Notes: generated from the sequence alone by a model not told the origin. A stretch of 41,175 nucleotides of DNA from Gammaproteobacteria bacterium (GCA_013003425.1 JABDJB010000010.1:1-41175), one strand, 5' to 3'. Shown: positions 16,463 to 24,976, counted from the first letter of the stretch. Numbers and translations: made by a program.

Positions 16463-17241
16463 GCTCCCTGGACACCGTTGACCTGAGCGTCAGCATCGAT
16501 GCCGACTCATACGTTCATGAGTTGCGCCGCGCGCAGCTGCAGTTGCGCACGCTGGCGTACGAGTTGTACAAGGCGAAGCGATCAGTAATTGTGGTCTTCG
16601 AGGGTTGGGATGCTGCCGGCAAGGGCGGCAATATCCGGCGCCTGACAGAGATGCTCGATCCGCGCGGTTACCAGGTGTTCACCATCGCGGCGCCAACCGG
16701 CGATGATGCAACTCATCATTATCTGTGGCGTTTCTGGCGCCGGCTGCTGCCGCCAGACGAAAAGCAGATCCTGATTTTTGATCGCAGCTGGTACGGGCGC
16801 GTGATGGTCGAGCGGCTTGAGGGCTTCGCCGCCGAAGAGGAATGGAAGCGCGCCTACCGCGAGATCAATGATTTCGAGCGACAGCTCACTGACTTTGGCA
16901 CGATAGTGCTGAAGTTCTGGATTCATATCAGCCGCGAAGAACAGCTGGAGCGGTTTGAAAATCGCCGCAACACGCCGCGCAAGGCGTGGAAACTGACCGA
17001 CGAAGACTGGCGTAACCGCGACAAGTGGGACGACTATGCGGCGGCGGTCAATGAGATGTTGGTAAAGACCTCTACGTTGCGGGCACCGTGGGTCATAGTC
17101 GAGGGCAACGACAAATACTACGCGCGGGTCAAAACGGTGAAGGTGCTGGTACAGGCTATCGCTGATGCGCTCGAAATGGAGCCACCAACCGTATCGGTGC
17201 CGGCTCTGAAAGAAAGCAACGGCAAGACGACGAAAAAATAG
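16459..17241 (+). CDS. ppk2: PPK2-family polyphosphate kinase, canonical motifs (Pap C-domain-like)
   Basis: A 260-residue PPK2 with all main motifs: VIVVFEGWDAAGKGGNIRRL (Walker A 49-56, Asp51), ILIFDRSWYGRVMVERLEGF (Walker B Asp108) and a lid region near residues 150-175 with Arg/Lys-rich FENRRNTPRKAWK. It should use polyphosphate to phosphorylate a nucleoside mono- or diphosphate. The ATG overlaps the stop of the upstream PPK2, so both chains are probably made in equal amounts. Together they total 537 residues, close to a fused Pap. The stop is 24 bases from the convergent DUF2802 gene, and I see no good terminator in that gap. Confidence 0.93.
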   Translation: MSSLDTVDLSVSIDADSYVHELRRAQLQLRTLAYELYKAKRSVIVVFEGWDAAGKGGNIRRLTEMLDPRGYQVFTIAAPTGDDATHHYLWRFWRRLLPPDEKQILIFDRSWYGRVMVERLEGFAAEEEWKRAYREINDFERQLTDFGTIVLKFWIHISREEQLERFENRRNTPRKAWKLTDEDWRNRDKWDDYAAAVNEMLVKTSTLRAPWVIVEGNDKYYARVKTVKVLVQAIADALEMEPPTVSVPALKESNGKTTKK

Positions 17242-17264
17242 CCGGCCTGGCCATGGGCTGAGTT

Positions 17265-17684
17265 TCAGGAGTGCAGGCGCTGGAACAGCTCAGCCTCGCC
17301 GCGACTCATGCCGCATAAATCGACCAGCTGATCCGTGCTGGCGCCGTCGCGCAGCAGGTGCTCGGCCTGGCGCAGGTCGCCGCTGCCTCTGTTGCTGATC
17401 TGCAGCTGGTCGACTCGCTGAATCAGGCGCTGCAGGCTGCTGTCCATGCGTCGCATGTTGTCGCTCATTTTGCCCATGGCCGTAGCGAGAGCGTCAAGCG
17501 TCTGCTCGTGTTTTTCTGCCTGGCGCGCCGCTGCGACGCGCTGCAGCCGTGTGTGGATTACCAGCACCAGCCCGAAAAACGTAAACGCCAGCGCAGTAAG
17601 CAGATAAGGATCAGCCTGCTGCACAGCGACAATCGGCGCCTGCAGAGAATCGGGGACTTCCAGTATGCGTGTCATTTTCATCAT
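17265..17684 (-). CDS. DUF2802-type membrane-anchored coiled-coil protein
   Basis: A 139-residue protein. A single hydrophobic segment (about residues 28-44, LLTALAFTFFGLVLVIH) is followed by a helical, coiled-coil-prone region and a C-terminal motif QAEHLLRDGASTDQLVDLCGMSRGEAELFQRLH (ends cited) that is typical of the DUF2802 family. In Pseudomonas the DUF2802 gene ends the fliA-cheYZAB-motCD-cheW cluster; here it comes only one small gene after fliA. Its start overlaps the stop of the 62-codon gene by four bases. Function is unknown; location suggests a motility-related role. Confidence 0.8.
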   Translation of the reverse strand: MMKMTRILEVPDSLQAPIVAVQQADPYLLTALAFTFFGLVLVIHTRLQRVAAARQAEKHEQTLDALATAMGKMSDNMRRMDSSLQRLIQRVDQLQISNRGSGDLRQAEHLLRDGASTDQLVDLCGMSRGEAELFQRLHS

Positions 17685-17869
17685 GCGTACTCGTCAATCG
17701 TATTCGTGTTGCCGTCGTTTCCGTCCACGTCCTTGCCGGCTTCCGGGGGTGCCTTTTCAACGTTTTCATCTTTCGGCTGTGGCGCCGATTGCCGCCGGCG
17801 TTTGTCGCGGTGCGTGCGTGGCGTGGGTGGTATGGGCGTCGTAGGGTTGACCGGTTTGAAGTCGGGCAT
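17681..17869 (-). CDS. Small basic-then-acidic protein of unknown function
   Basis: A 62-residue protein, which I do not recognise. The first half is Pro- and Arg/Lys-rich (TPIPPTPRTHRDKRRRQ) and the second half acidic (KDVDGNDGNTN). It is probably disordered. Support for reality comes from context: AGGGAG lies seven bases before the ATG, inside the end of fliA, and the stop overlaps the DUF2802 start as ATGA, so it is embedded in a coupled chain. No membrane segment or known domain is visible. Confidence 0.65.
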   Translation of the reverse strand: MPDFKPVNPTTPIPPTPRTHRDKRRRQSAPQPKDENVEKAPPEAGKDVDGNDGNTNTIDEYA

Positions 17870-17872
17870 GGT

Positions 17873-18604
17873 TCACTCCCTGGCAGTCCATTCATTGAGC
17901 CGCGAGCGCAACCGTCCCAGCGCCTGCCCATGTATCTGGCATACGCGTGACTCACTTACCTCGAGAATCTCGCCGATTTCACGCAGGTTGAGCTCATCGT
18001 CGTAGTAAAGCGACATCACAAGTTTCTCGCGTTCCGGCAGGCGATCAATTTCGGCCGCGAGGCTCTTTATAAAGTTGCTCTGTTCGAGTATCTGCAATGG
18101 GTCGGGATCCGGGTTCCGGGGTGGCTCGTGGGAACCGTCTTCCGAGCTGATCTGGTCGAAGCTGCATAATCGCGCCGAGGCGGAATCACGCAGTACCTTG
18201 TGGTATTCCTCCATTGAAATGCCCAGCTCATCGGCAATATCGCGGTCGCGTGCATCACGCCCGGTACGATTTTCGATCAGCGACATGGCGGCAGACAGCT
18301 CGCGCACCTTGCGATGGACCGAGCGGGGCGTCCAGTCGAGCCGGCGTATTTCGTCCAGCATGGCGCCACGGATACGGATGCCCGCATAAGTACGGAAATT
18401 TGCGCCGCCGTCCGGACTGTAGCTGGTGGCCGCTTCGAGCAGCCCGATCATGCCGGCCTGGATCAGGTCCTGCACATCCACTGACGGCGGCAGCTTGCTC
18501 ACCAGGTGATAGGCAATACGCTTGACCAGCTCAGCGTTCGCCAGCACGAGTTCGTCACGGTCGCCGGTCTGGACTTCCAGGTATTCGCTGGTAGCAGTCG
18601 TCAT
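17873..18604 (-). CDS. fliA: Flagellar sigma-28 factor FliA
   Basis: A 243-residue sigma factor of the FliA type, which directs RNA polymerase to late flagellar promoters such as flagellin. Region 2 is visible in LVKRIAYHLVSKLPPSVDVQDLIQAGMIGLLEA (ends cited), with GIRIRGAMLDEIRRLDW completing it. Region 4 at the end has the HTH LNLREIGEILEVSESRVCQIHGQALGRLR (ends cited). The start overlaps flhG by four bases (18601-18604). No FlgM is in the window. In Pseudomonas cheY follows fliA; here the 62-codon gene follows instead. Confidence 0.96.
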   Translation of the reverse strand: MTTATSEYLEVQTGDRDELVLANAELVKRIAYHLVSKLPPSVDVQDLIQAGMIGLLEAATSYSPDGGANFRTYAGIRIRGAMLDEIRRLDWTPRSVHRKVRELSAAMSLIENRTGRDARDRDIADELGISMEEYHKVLRDSASARLCSFDQISSEDGSHEPPRNPDPDPLQILEQSNFIKSLAAEIDRLPEREKLVMSLYYDDELNLREIGEILEVSESRVCQIHGQALGRLRSRLNEWTARE

Positions 18605-19476
18605 GCGGTCACCGCCTGCGCCTGGCTGTTAATCAGCCTTTCGGCGAAAAATTCCAGCCGCCCGTGTGAGCCGGTTGGGGGACGCCAGGTCTCGGTATGT
18701 TCGGCCAGGGCACGGAACGCGAGCGCGGCACTGGCTGAGGGAAAGGCCGCGGCGATGGGTTGTTGCCGCTGAACTGCGCGGCGTTGGCAAGTGTCGTAGG
18801 GCACATTGCCAAAGTGTTCGAGACTGACATCGAGGAACTTGTGCGAGGCGCGTGCGATCTTCTCGAACAACGCACGACCCTCGGCCGCGTCGCCGGTCTG
18901 GTTGGTCAGAATCTGGAACTCGCGCACGGCGTAATCGGTGCTGAGCACTTTCATCAGGGCATATGCGTCAGTGATCGAAGCGGGCTCATCGCAGATCACT
19001 ACAACTACATTCTGCGATGCCTGGCTGAAACTGATGACGCTGTCGGCGATGCCTGCTGCGGTATCGACTACCAATACGTCAAAATTCATTGCCAGTTCGC
19101 TGAAGGCTGCAATCAGTCCTGCGTGTTCAGCCGGGCTCAGGTCAGCCATACGACGTCTGCCTGACGCCGCAGGCACGATACTGATGCCCTCCGGGCCGTC
19201 GCAGATAATATCTTCCAGGGTGCATTCACCACTGAGCACATGGGACAGGTTGTACTGTGGGTGCAGCCCCAGCAGTACATCCACATTGGCCAGGCCCAGA
19301 TCGGCGTCGAGCAACAACACACGCTTGCCGCGTTGCGCCAGCGCGACGGCAAGATTGATCGAAACGCATGACTTGCCAACGCCGCCCTTGCCACCGGTCA
19401 CTGCGATTACTTTGACCGGGTCGCTGCCGGTCATCTGTCGCAGGCCCGTTGCCTGGTCATTGAGTTGCTCAGGCAT
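18601..19476 (-). CDS. flhG: MinD-like ATPase FlhG/FleN (flagellar number regulator)
   Basis: A 291-residue MinD/ParA-family ATPase that limits polar flagellar number and acts on FlhF and, in polar flagellates, on FleQ. The deviant Walker A KGGVGKS is at residues 30-36. The switch segments LLLDADLGLANVDVLLG and VLVVDTAAGI are present. I chose the ATG at 19476 because the resulting N-terminus contains DQAxxLR (residues 7-13), the motif of FlhG proteins that stimulates the FlhF GTPase. An AGGCGG lies just upstream. An open frame extends to 19536 but lies within flhF. The gene overlaps flhF by 8 bases. Confidence 0.94.
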   Translation of the reverse strand: MPEQLNDQATGLRQMTGSDPVKVIAVTGGKGGVGKSCVSINLAVALAQRGKRVLLLDADLGLANVDVLLGLHPQYNLSHVLSGECTLEDIICDGPEGISIVPAASGRRRMADLSPAEHAGLIAAFSELAMNFDVLVVDTAAGIADSVISFSQASQNVVVVICDEPASITDAYALMKVLSTDYAVREFQILTNQTGDAAEGRALFEKIARASHKFLDVSLEHFGNVPYDTCQRRAVQRQQPIAAAFPSASAALAFRALAEHTETWRPPTGSHGRLEFFAERLINSQAQAVTA

Positions 19477-20632
19477 TGGCCACCGCCTCATGTTGCAGGG
19501 TTTCGGCATTGCGCAGTTCCAGCGCTTTTTCCACAAGGCTGAAGCGTCTGCTGCTCGCCCAATGCAGGTCTTCAGGAACGCGTTGCCCGTCTGTCACGTA
19601 AGCCAGTGGCAGGTCATGGCGCAGGAGCGCCGAAATCGCGCCGCCCAGCGATGCAGCCTCGTCGGTCTTTGTGAGCACGCAGGCGGTCGGCCGCAGATGG
19701 CTGAATGCACGCACCGTTTCATCCAGTACGGCAGTTTGTGCGTTACATGACAACGCCAGCAGCACGCGTATGTTCTCGCCATTACGGCGTATCGTTGCGA
19801 GCTCATCGTTAATGCGACGGTCGCGCTGGCTCATGCCGGATGAGTCGATCAGCACCAGCTGCTTGTCGGCCAGGTCATTCAGCGCTGTTGCCATTTCCGC
19901 GCTGTCGCGTACCAGCTGCACCGGCACGCCCAGGATGCGGCCAAAAGTCATCAGTTGCTCCTGCGCGCCGATGCGAAAGCTGTCAGTGGTCAGCAGCGCC
20001 AGCCCGTCGGTGCCATGACGCAGCGCGTAGCGCGCCGCCAGCTTGGCAATAGTCGTCGTCTTGCCGACGCCGGTAGGGCCGACCAGCGCGACAGCGCCCG
20101 GTGTGGTGATGATTTCTTCCTCCAGGACCGGCAGGCGGTCACGCAGCAGGCTCATGACTTCAACGATGGCCGTTTCCATGTCGTTGCTGCCGACTTCTGC
20201 TGCCAGCTGTTCGGCGAGAGTCTGTGTCAGGCCCAGTGAAACCAGCTCGCGGACCACCGCGGCGCGCACCGGGTTGCGGCGGGCCGTGTCGTTCCATGCC
20301 AGCGATGCAAGCTGTGATTCCAGCAGCCGGCGTAGCGATGCAACCTCCTGTTTCATGCTGTCCAGACCGGTGTCATCGGACCAGGTCTGCATTGCGCCAC
20401 CAAATGCCATGTCTCCGGTTTGCTGTTGCTCCTGCACGGCCGGGGCAGGCCGCTCTGTCTGCGGCAGTGGTTGCAGTGGGTGTTGGCTGGCGTCGTAATC
20501 GATAGCCGCAATCACCTCGACGCCTTCGGTAGTGCGACGACTCGACAGGATCACTGCGTCGGGACCCTGCTTGTCGCGCACCTGGCGCATGGCGCGGCGC
20601 ATGTCGGGTGCTACATAGCGTTTTATTTTCAT
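19469..20632 (-). CDS. flhF: SRP-type GTPase FlhF (flagellar placement)
   Basis: A 387-residue FlhF, which marks the pole for flagellar assembly. The order is a basic N-terminal B region (MKIKRYVAPDMRRAMRQVR), a ~70-residue Gln-rich linker, an N domain from ~95, and the G domain. The P-loop GPTGVGKT is at 185-192. Further GTPase motifs are TTDSFRIGAQEQL, LIDSSGMSQRD (DxxG, with SS where TA is common) and TKTDEA. It is preceded by flhA with a 36-base gap and overlaps flhG. The pairing with flhG indicates a polar pattern. Confidence 0.96.
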   Translation of the reverse strand: MKIKRYVAPDMRRAMRQVRDKQGPDAVILSSRRTTEGVEVIAAIDYDASQHPLQPLPQTERPAPAVQEQQQTGDMAFGGAMQTWSDDTGLDSMKQEVASLRRLLESQLASLAWNDTARRNPVRAAVVRELVSLGLTQTLAEQLAAEVGSNDMETAIVEVMSLLRDRLPVLEEEIITTPGAVALVGPTGVGKTTTIAKLAARYALRHGTDGLALLTTDSFRIGAQEQLMTFGRILGVPVQLVRDSAEMATALNDLADKQLVLIDSSGMSQRDRRINDELATIRRNGENIRVLLALSCNAQTAVLDETVRAFSHLRPTACVLTKTDEAASLGGAISALLRHDLPLAYVTDGQRVPEDLHWASSRRFSLVEKALELRNAETLQHEAVANA

Positions 20633-20668
20633 TCCACGTTCTTCCGTAAACCTGATTCAGTGGCTGCT

Positions 20669-22777
20669 CTAAGCGCCAGCCAGTGCTGTGCCTTCCGTGT
20701 TTTCCTGCTGCCCGACGGCGGCAACCAGCCGCAGCTGTTTGTCGTCGGGTACTTCGTTGTAAGCCAGTACGTGCAGGCCGCGGATGCTGTGGCGCGCCAG
20801 CCGTGCCAGCCAGGGACGTAAATTTGGCGCTACCAGTAAAACTGCCGCTTCACCGGCAATTTCTTGCCGCTCCGCTGCGCTTTTCAGTGCCATTTGCACT
20901 CTTTCGGCCAATCCCGGCTCCAGTCCCGGCCCATCACCGGACCCTTGCATGGAGTCATGCAAAATACGTTCCAGACCAGGGTCCAGCGTAAACACCGGCA
21001 GCTCCTGGTCGGCCTCTACAATGCTTTGCACGATGCTGCGACCGAGGCCGACCCGAACCGCTGCCACCAGCGTGGCCGGATCCTGGGTCTGCGCGGCGTT
21101 TTCCGCCAGCGTTTCTGCGATCTTGCGGATGTTGCTGACCGGTACACGTTCGGCAAGCAGGTCCTGCAGTACGCGCACCACGACACCCAGCGGCAGCGCT
21201 TTTGGCACCAGGTCCTCCACCAGTTTGGGTGCGGTTTGAGCCAGCCGGTCGAGCAGCTGCTGGGTTTCTTCGTAGCCGAGCAACTCATGTGCCTGCATCT
21301 GCAGTATCTGGTTAAGGTGTGTCGCAACCACGGTGCTTGGATCGACCACCCGGTAGCCCACAGTCTGTGCATGTTCGCGCACCGCCGGTTCGATCCACAG
21401 CGCGTCGAGACCAAACGCAGGTTCCTTGGTCGGCGCGCCGGCGACTTCGCCAAACACGCGGCCGGGATTGATGGCAAGTTCTTTCTCCGGATGCACTTCA
21501 TGCTGTGCTACCGGAACTCCCATGAGATTGATGCGGTAGGCATTTGGCGGCAGGTTGAGGTTGTCGCGGATGTGGACCGGCTGGACCAGGAAGCCCAGGT
21601 CCTGCGAAAGCTTCTTGCGCACAGCCTTGATGCGCGCCATCAGTTCACCACCCTGTTTGCGGTCGACCAGCGGTATCAGCCGGTAGCCGACTTCCAGGCC
21701 GATCGGGTCGACCGGGCGCACGTCGTCCCAGCTCAGTTCCGGCAGCGGCGCCTGTTCTTCGGTTTCCGGCGGCTTTTCAACAGGCTGTGGTTGTTGCTCA
21801 CGCTGGAAAATCAGCCAGCCGGCCCCGGCGCACACGCCGGCGAGCGTCAGGAAAGCCACGTTTGGCATGCCGGGTATAAAACCGAGTAAGGCCAGCACGC
21901 CTGCGGAAACACCCAGCGTACGCGGCTGGCCAAATACCTGCTGTACCACCTGATCGCCCATGTCCTGCGATCCGGACATACGGGTAACGATGATTGCCAC
22001 GGATGACGACATCAGCAGCGAAGGGATCTGCGCGACCAGGCCGTCGCCAATGGTCAGCAGGGTGTAAGTACGAACTGCGTCGCCAAAAACCATGTCGTGC
22101 TGCAGCGTACCGATGACGATGCCGCCGATGATGTTGATGAACAGGATCAGGATGCCGGCTGTGGCATCACCACGAACAAACTTGCTGGCACCATCCATCG
22201 AACCGTAAAAGTCTGCCTCCTGGCGGACTTCCTCGCGTCGCGTGCGTGCCTCGTCCTGACTGATCAGCCCGGCATTGAGGTCGGCATCGATCGCCATCTG
22301 TTTGCCCGGCATTGCATCGAGGGTAAAACGTGCGCTCACTTCCGAGATGCGTCCGGCACCCTTGGTGATAACGACAAAGTTGATGATGACCAGGATGCAG
22401 AAAACCACCAGGCCGACCGTGTAGTTGCCGCCGACGACAAATTCGCCAAACGCCTCGATTACTTTGCCGGCCGCGTCGGTGCCGCTATGACCGTTGAGCA
22501 GCACCACGCGGGTAGAAGCCAGATTCAGCGCCAGGCGCAGTAATGTGACCAGTAGCAGCACCGTCGGAAACACGCCAAACTCGAGCGGCCGGGCGACGTA
22601 GATCACAGCCAGGATAATCACCAGTGACAGCGAGATGTTGAAGCTGAACAGCATGTCCAGTGCAAACGGTGGCAACGGCAGCACCATCATTGCCAGCATC
22701 AGGATCAGCAATACCGGCACGCCAAGGCCACGGCGGGCAAAAGTCTGGGCGTGATTCAGCGCGACGGCAGCGTTCAT
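20669..22777 (-). CDS. flhA: Flagellar type III export protein FlhA
   Basis: A 702-residue FlhA, the large ring protein of the export gate. The N-terminal ~330 residues hold about eight membrane segments. The FHIPEP-family cytoplasmic loop is RISEVSARFTLDAMPGKQMA (residues ~140-160), followed by an acidic DADLNAGLI. The C-terminal ~350 residues are the cytosolic nonamer-forming domain, with a Pro/Glu/Gln linker (PQPVEKPPETEEQAPLPE) before it. Its ATG overlaps the flhB stop by four bases. Length and motifs are normal. Confidence 0.97.
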   Translation of the reverse strand: MNAAVALNHAQTFARRGLGVPVLLILMLAMMVLPLPPFALDMLFSFNISLSLVIILAVIYVARPLEFGVFPTVLLLVTLLRLALNLASTRVVLLNGHSGTDAAGKVIEAFGEFVVGGNYTVGLVVFCILVIINFVVITKGAGRISEVSARFTLDAMPGKQMAIDADLNAGLISQDEARTRREEVRQEADFYGSMDGASKFVRGDATAGILILFINIIGGIVIGTLQHDMVFGDAVRTYTLLTIGDGLVAQIPSLLMSSSVAIIVTRMSGSQDMGDQVVQQVFGQPRTLGVSAGVLALLGFIPGMPNVAFLTLAGVCAGAGWLIFQREQQPQPVEKPPETEEQAPLPELSWDDVRPVDPIGLEVGYRLIPLVDRKQGGELMARIKAVRKKLSQDLGFLVQPVHIRDNLNLPPNAYRINLMGVPVAQHEVHPEKELAINPGRVFGEVAGAPTKEPAFGLDALWIEPAVREHAQTVGYRVVDPSTVVATHLNQILQMQAHELLGYEETQQLLDRLAQTAPKLVEDLVPKALPLGVVVRVLQDLLAERVPVSNIRKIAETLAENAAQTQDPATLVAAVRVGLGRSIVQSIVEADQELPVFTLDPGLERILHDSMQGSGDGPGLEPGLAERVQMALKSAAERQEIAGEAAVLLVAPNLRPWLARLARHSIRGLHVLAYNEVPDDKQLRLVAAVGQQENTEGTALAGA

Positions 22778-23892
22778 TCATCATCCTCGCTGAAATTAAT
22801 GTTCGGCCTGTCAGGCGGTGTATCGCCGGACGCACGTGCATCGCGCAGCCGGAATACGTAGGCCATGACCTGGGCAACCGCGGCGTAAAGCCGGGCGGGA
22901 ATTTCTTCGCCGATTTCGGTAGTTGCGTACAGGGCACGCGCCAGCGGCGGCGCTTCAAGAATTGGTACGCGGTGAGCAATGGCGACCTTGCGGATCTGCT
23001 GCGCGATCAGCTCGCGTCCTTTGGCCACTACCTGGGGCGCGGCCATGTTGTCGTCGTATTTCAATGCGACTGCGTAGTGCAGCGGGTTGGTGACGATGAC
23101 ATCGGCATCCGGTACCTGTTCCATCATGCGCCGCCGCGCCAGCTCCTGCTGCGTCTGGCGGATGCGTGACTTCACCTCGGGCTGGCCCTCGGTTTCCTTG
23201 TTTTCGTCGCGCACTTCCTGACGCGTCATGCGCAGCTTCTTGGCGTGATCCCACAGCTGAAACGGCACGTCGACCGCCGCAATCAGAATCAGCACGCTGC
23301 TCATTGCCAGCAGTGACAGCGCGCACAGCCAGGCGGTGTGTGCCAGTGCTGAAGGCACTGGCTCGTTGCTCAGCATCAGGAACTCGCCGGCCAGCTGGCG
23401 CAGCATCAGGATTGCTGCGGCCGTGACGACCGCGAACTTGGCGAGCGCCTTTAGCAGCTCTACCAGGCTACGCAGCGCAAACAGACGTTTGAACCCGGCG
23501 ATGGGGTTTAGCTTTTCGGCCTTGAACGCCAGCGCCTTGGTGGAAAATGACCATCCGCCCAGCAGCGTAGGCGCAGCGATGGCAACGATCAGGCAGATAA
23601 CCAGGAAGGGGGCAATCAGAATCAGCCCCTCGCGGACCATCGCGAGGAACTGTGCGCTCAACGCGGTGGTATCGAATATGGTTGCCCGCGGCAACGTCAG
23701 GCCGGTGCGCAGGATCTGGGCGATGCTGCGGCTCATGTTGTCGCCAAGCAGGAACAGCGAGGCAGACGAGGCAACCATGATTGCTGCGGCATTGAGCTCG
23801 CGTGAACGCGGAACCTGTCCTTTCTCGCGCGCGTCTTTTATCCGTTTCGGCGTCGCGCGTTCAGTGCGTTCCTGGAATTGTTCTTCAGCCAT
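22774..23892 (-). CDS. flhB: Flagellar export-switch protein FlhB with NPLH cleavage motif
   Basis: A 372-residue FlhB that switches export from hook to filament substrates after self-cleavage. The N-terminus is the usual EQFQERTERATPKRIKDARE, followed by four hydrophobic segments to ~210. The cleavage motif reads N269-P270-L271-H272 where most FlhB/SctU proteins have NPTH; the numbering of Asn and Pro equals that of the Salmonella protein. The C-terminal piece continues as YAVALKYD and then APQVVAKGRELIAQQ. Asn and Pro are present, so autocleavage is still plausible. It follows fliR with a 3-base gap and overlaps flhA. The last ~20 residues form an acidic tail. Confidence 0.96.
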   Translation of the reverse strand: MAEEQFQERTERATPKRIKDAREKGQVPRSRELNAAAIMVASSASLFLLGDNMSRSIAQILRTGLTLPRATIFDTTALSAQFLAMVREGLILIAPFLVICLIVAIAAPTLLGGWSFSTKALAFKAEKLNPIAGFKRLFALRSLVELLKALAKFAVVTAAAILMLRQLAGEFLMLSNEPVPSALAHTAWLCALSLLAMSSVLILIAAVDVPFQLWDHAKKLRMTRQEVRDENKETEGQPEVKSRIRQTQQELARRRMMEQVPDADVIVTNPLHYAVALKYDDNMAAPQVVAKGRELIAQQIRKVAIAHRVPILEAPPLARALYATTEIGEEIPARLYAAVAQVMAYVFRLRDARASGDTPPDRPNINFSEDDE

Positions 23893-23895
23893 GCT

Positions 23896-24669
23896 TTAAC
23901 CCGCCAGAAACTCGTTCAGGAAGGCAAACGCATCTGCCGTCATCGCCAGCATCGCTGACTGCAGGCCCGGCAGGCTCCACAGAATGATCACGAAACCGAG
24001 TGTCAGGGTTACCGGGAAACCGACGGCGAACAGGTTCAGCGTCGGTGCGGCACGACTCATGACGCCGAAGGAAAAATTCACCACCAGCAGTGCGGCAACG
24101 GCCGGCAGTGCCACCAGCATGGCGCCGGCAAACAGCTTGCTGCCCCACAGGGCGGTAGCCCAGATGCCGTCGCGCAGAACGCCGGCTTCGCCCACCGGCA
24201 GGGTCGTGAAACTGTCGGCAAGCAGTTTTATCAGGGCCAGGTGCCCGTCGATAGCGAGATAGACCAGCGTTGTCAGCACCAGAAAGAACTGGCTGAGTAC
24301 CGGCACCGAGACGCCGCGTTGCGAATCGATCATGAATGCGAAGCCCAGCCCCATGCTCATGGCGGCCGTCTGCCCGGCCACCACCATGGCATCGAATACC
24401 ATCTGCAATACCGCACCAATAATCAGGCCGATTACAAACTGCTGTATAACAATGAGCGCCGTTGCAGCACTGAGCGGGTTCTCTACCGGCGCCGGCGGCA
24501 GCAACGGTGCGATAACCAGCGTGAGACCGAACGCCAGCAACAGCCGGATACGAGCCGGCACGAGCCGGGCGCTGAACACCGGGGCAACGGTCAGTGCCGC
24601 CGCTATGCGCACAAACGGCAGCATATAGCTGCTTATCCACGCGATAATCTGTGTGTCGGTCAGGTGCAT
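23896..24669 (-). CDS. fliR: Flagellar export gate protein FliR
   Basis: A 257-residue FliR, an inner-membrane component of the FliPQR export gate. About six hydrophobic segments are visible, and the family features ALTVAPVFSARLVPARIRLLLA (ends cited), MGLGFAFMIDSQRGVSVPVLSQF (ends cited) and a Phe/Leu-rich C-terminus are present. It lies between fliQ (31-base gap) and flhB (3-base gap), the usual fliPQR-flhB order. Confidence 0.95.
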   Translation of the reverse strand: MHLTDTQIIAWISSYMLPFVRIAAALTVAPVFSARLVPARIRLLLAFGLTLVIAPLLPPAPVENPLSAATALIVIQQFVIGLIIGAVLQMVFDAMVVAGQTAAMSMGLGFAFMIDSQRGVSVPVLSQFFLVLTTLVYLAIDGHLALIKLLADSFTTLPVGEAGVLRDGIWATALWGSKLFAGAMLVALPAVAALLVVNFSFGVMSRAAPTLNLFAVGFPVTLTLGFVIILWSLPGLQSAMLAMTADAFAFLNEFLAG

Positions 24670-24700
24670 CCTGCACTTGCTTCCATCCTTGTAGTCGGGT

Positions 24701-24976
24701 TCAACCGCCGCTGATCAGGTACGGGATATTGCTGATGAGCTGGCGGGTGAAATCCATGATCAGCCGCAACATCCATGACCCTGCGGCAGCCAGTGCAACA
24801 GCCAGCGTGATGAGCTTTGGTATGAAGCTGAGCGTCATTTCATTGATCTGGGTGGCGGCCTGGAACATGCCGATCAACAGGCCGACCGCCAGCGCCGAAA
24901 GCAGCAGCGGCGAGGCCAGCATCGCCGTCAGCTGCAGCGATTTCTGTCCCACCATGAGTACGGTTTCCGGCGTCAT
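24701..24976 (-). CDS. fliQ: Flagellar export gate protein FliQ
   Basis: A 91-residue FliQ with two long hydrophobic helical hairpin segments (about residues 15-38 and 53-75). The MTPETVLMVGQKSLQLTAML start and AATQINEMTLSFIPKLI middle are characteristic. The ATG overlaps the fliP stop by four bases. Size is normal. Confidence 0.95.
   Translation of the reverse strand: MTPETVLMVGQKSLQLTAMLASPLLLSALAVGLLIGMFQAATQINEMTLSFIPKLITLAVALAAAGSWMLRLIMDFTRQLISNIPYLISGG

Noticed and set aside
17358-18005. 215-codon plus-strand frame across the DUF2802, 62-codon and fliA genes
   Set aside because: The minus-strand genes are coupled by ATGA overlaps and have ribosome-binding sites; this frame is a shadow.
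20864-21889. 341-codon open frame on the plus strand
   Set aside because: Antisense to flhA, whose motifs are unmistakable.
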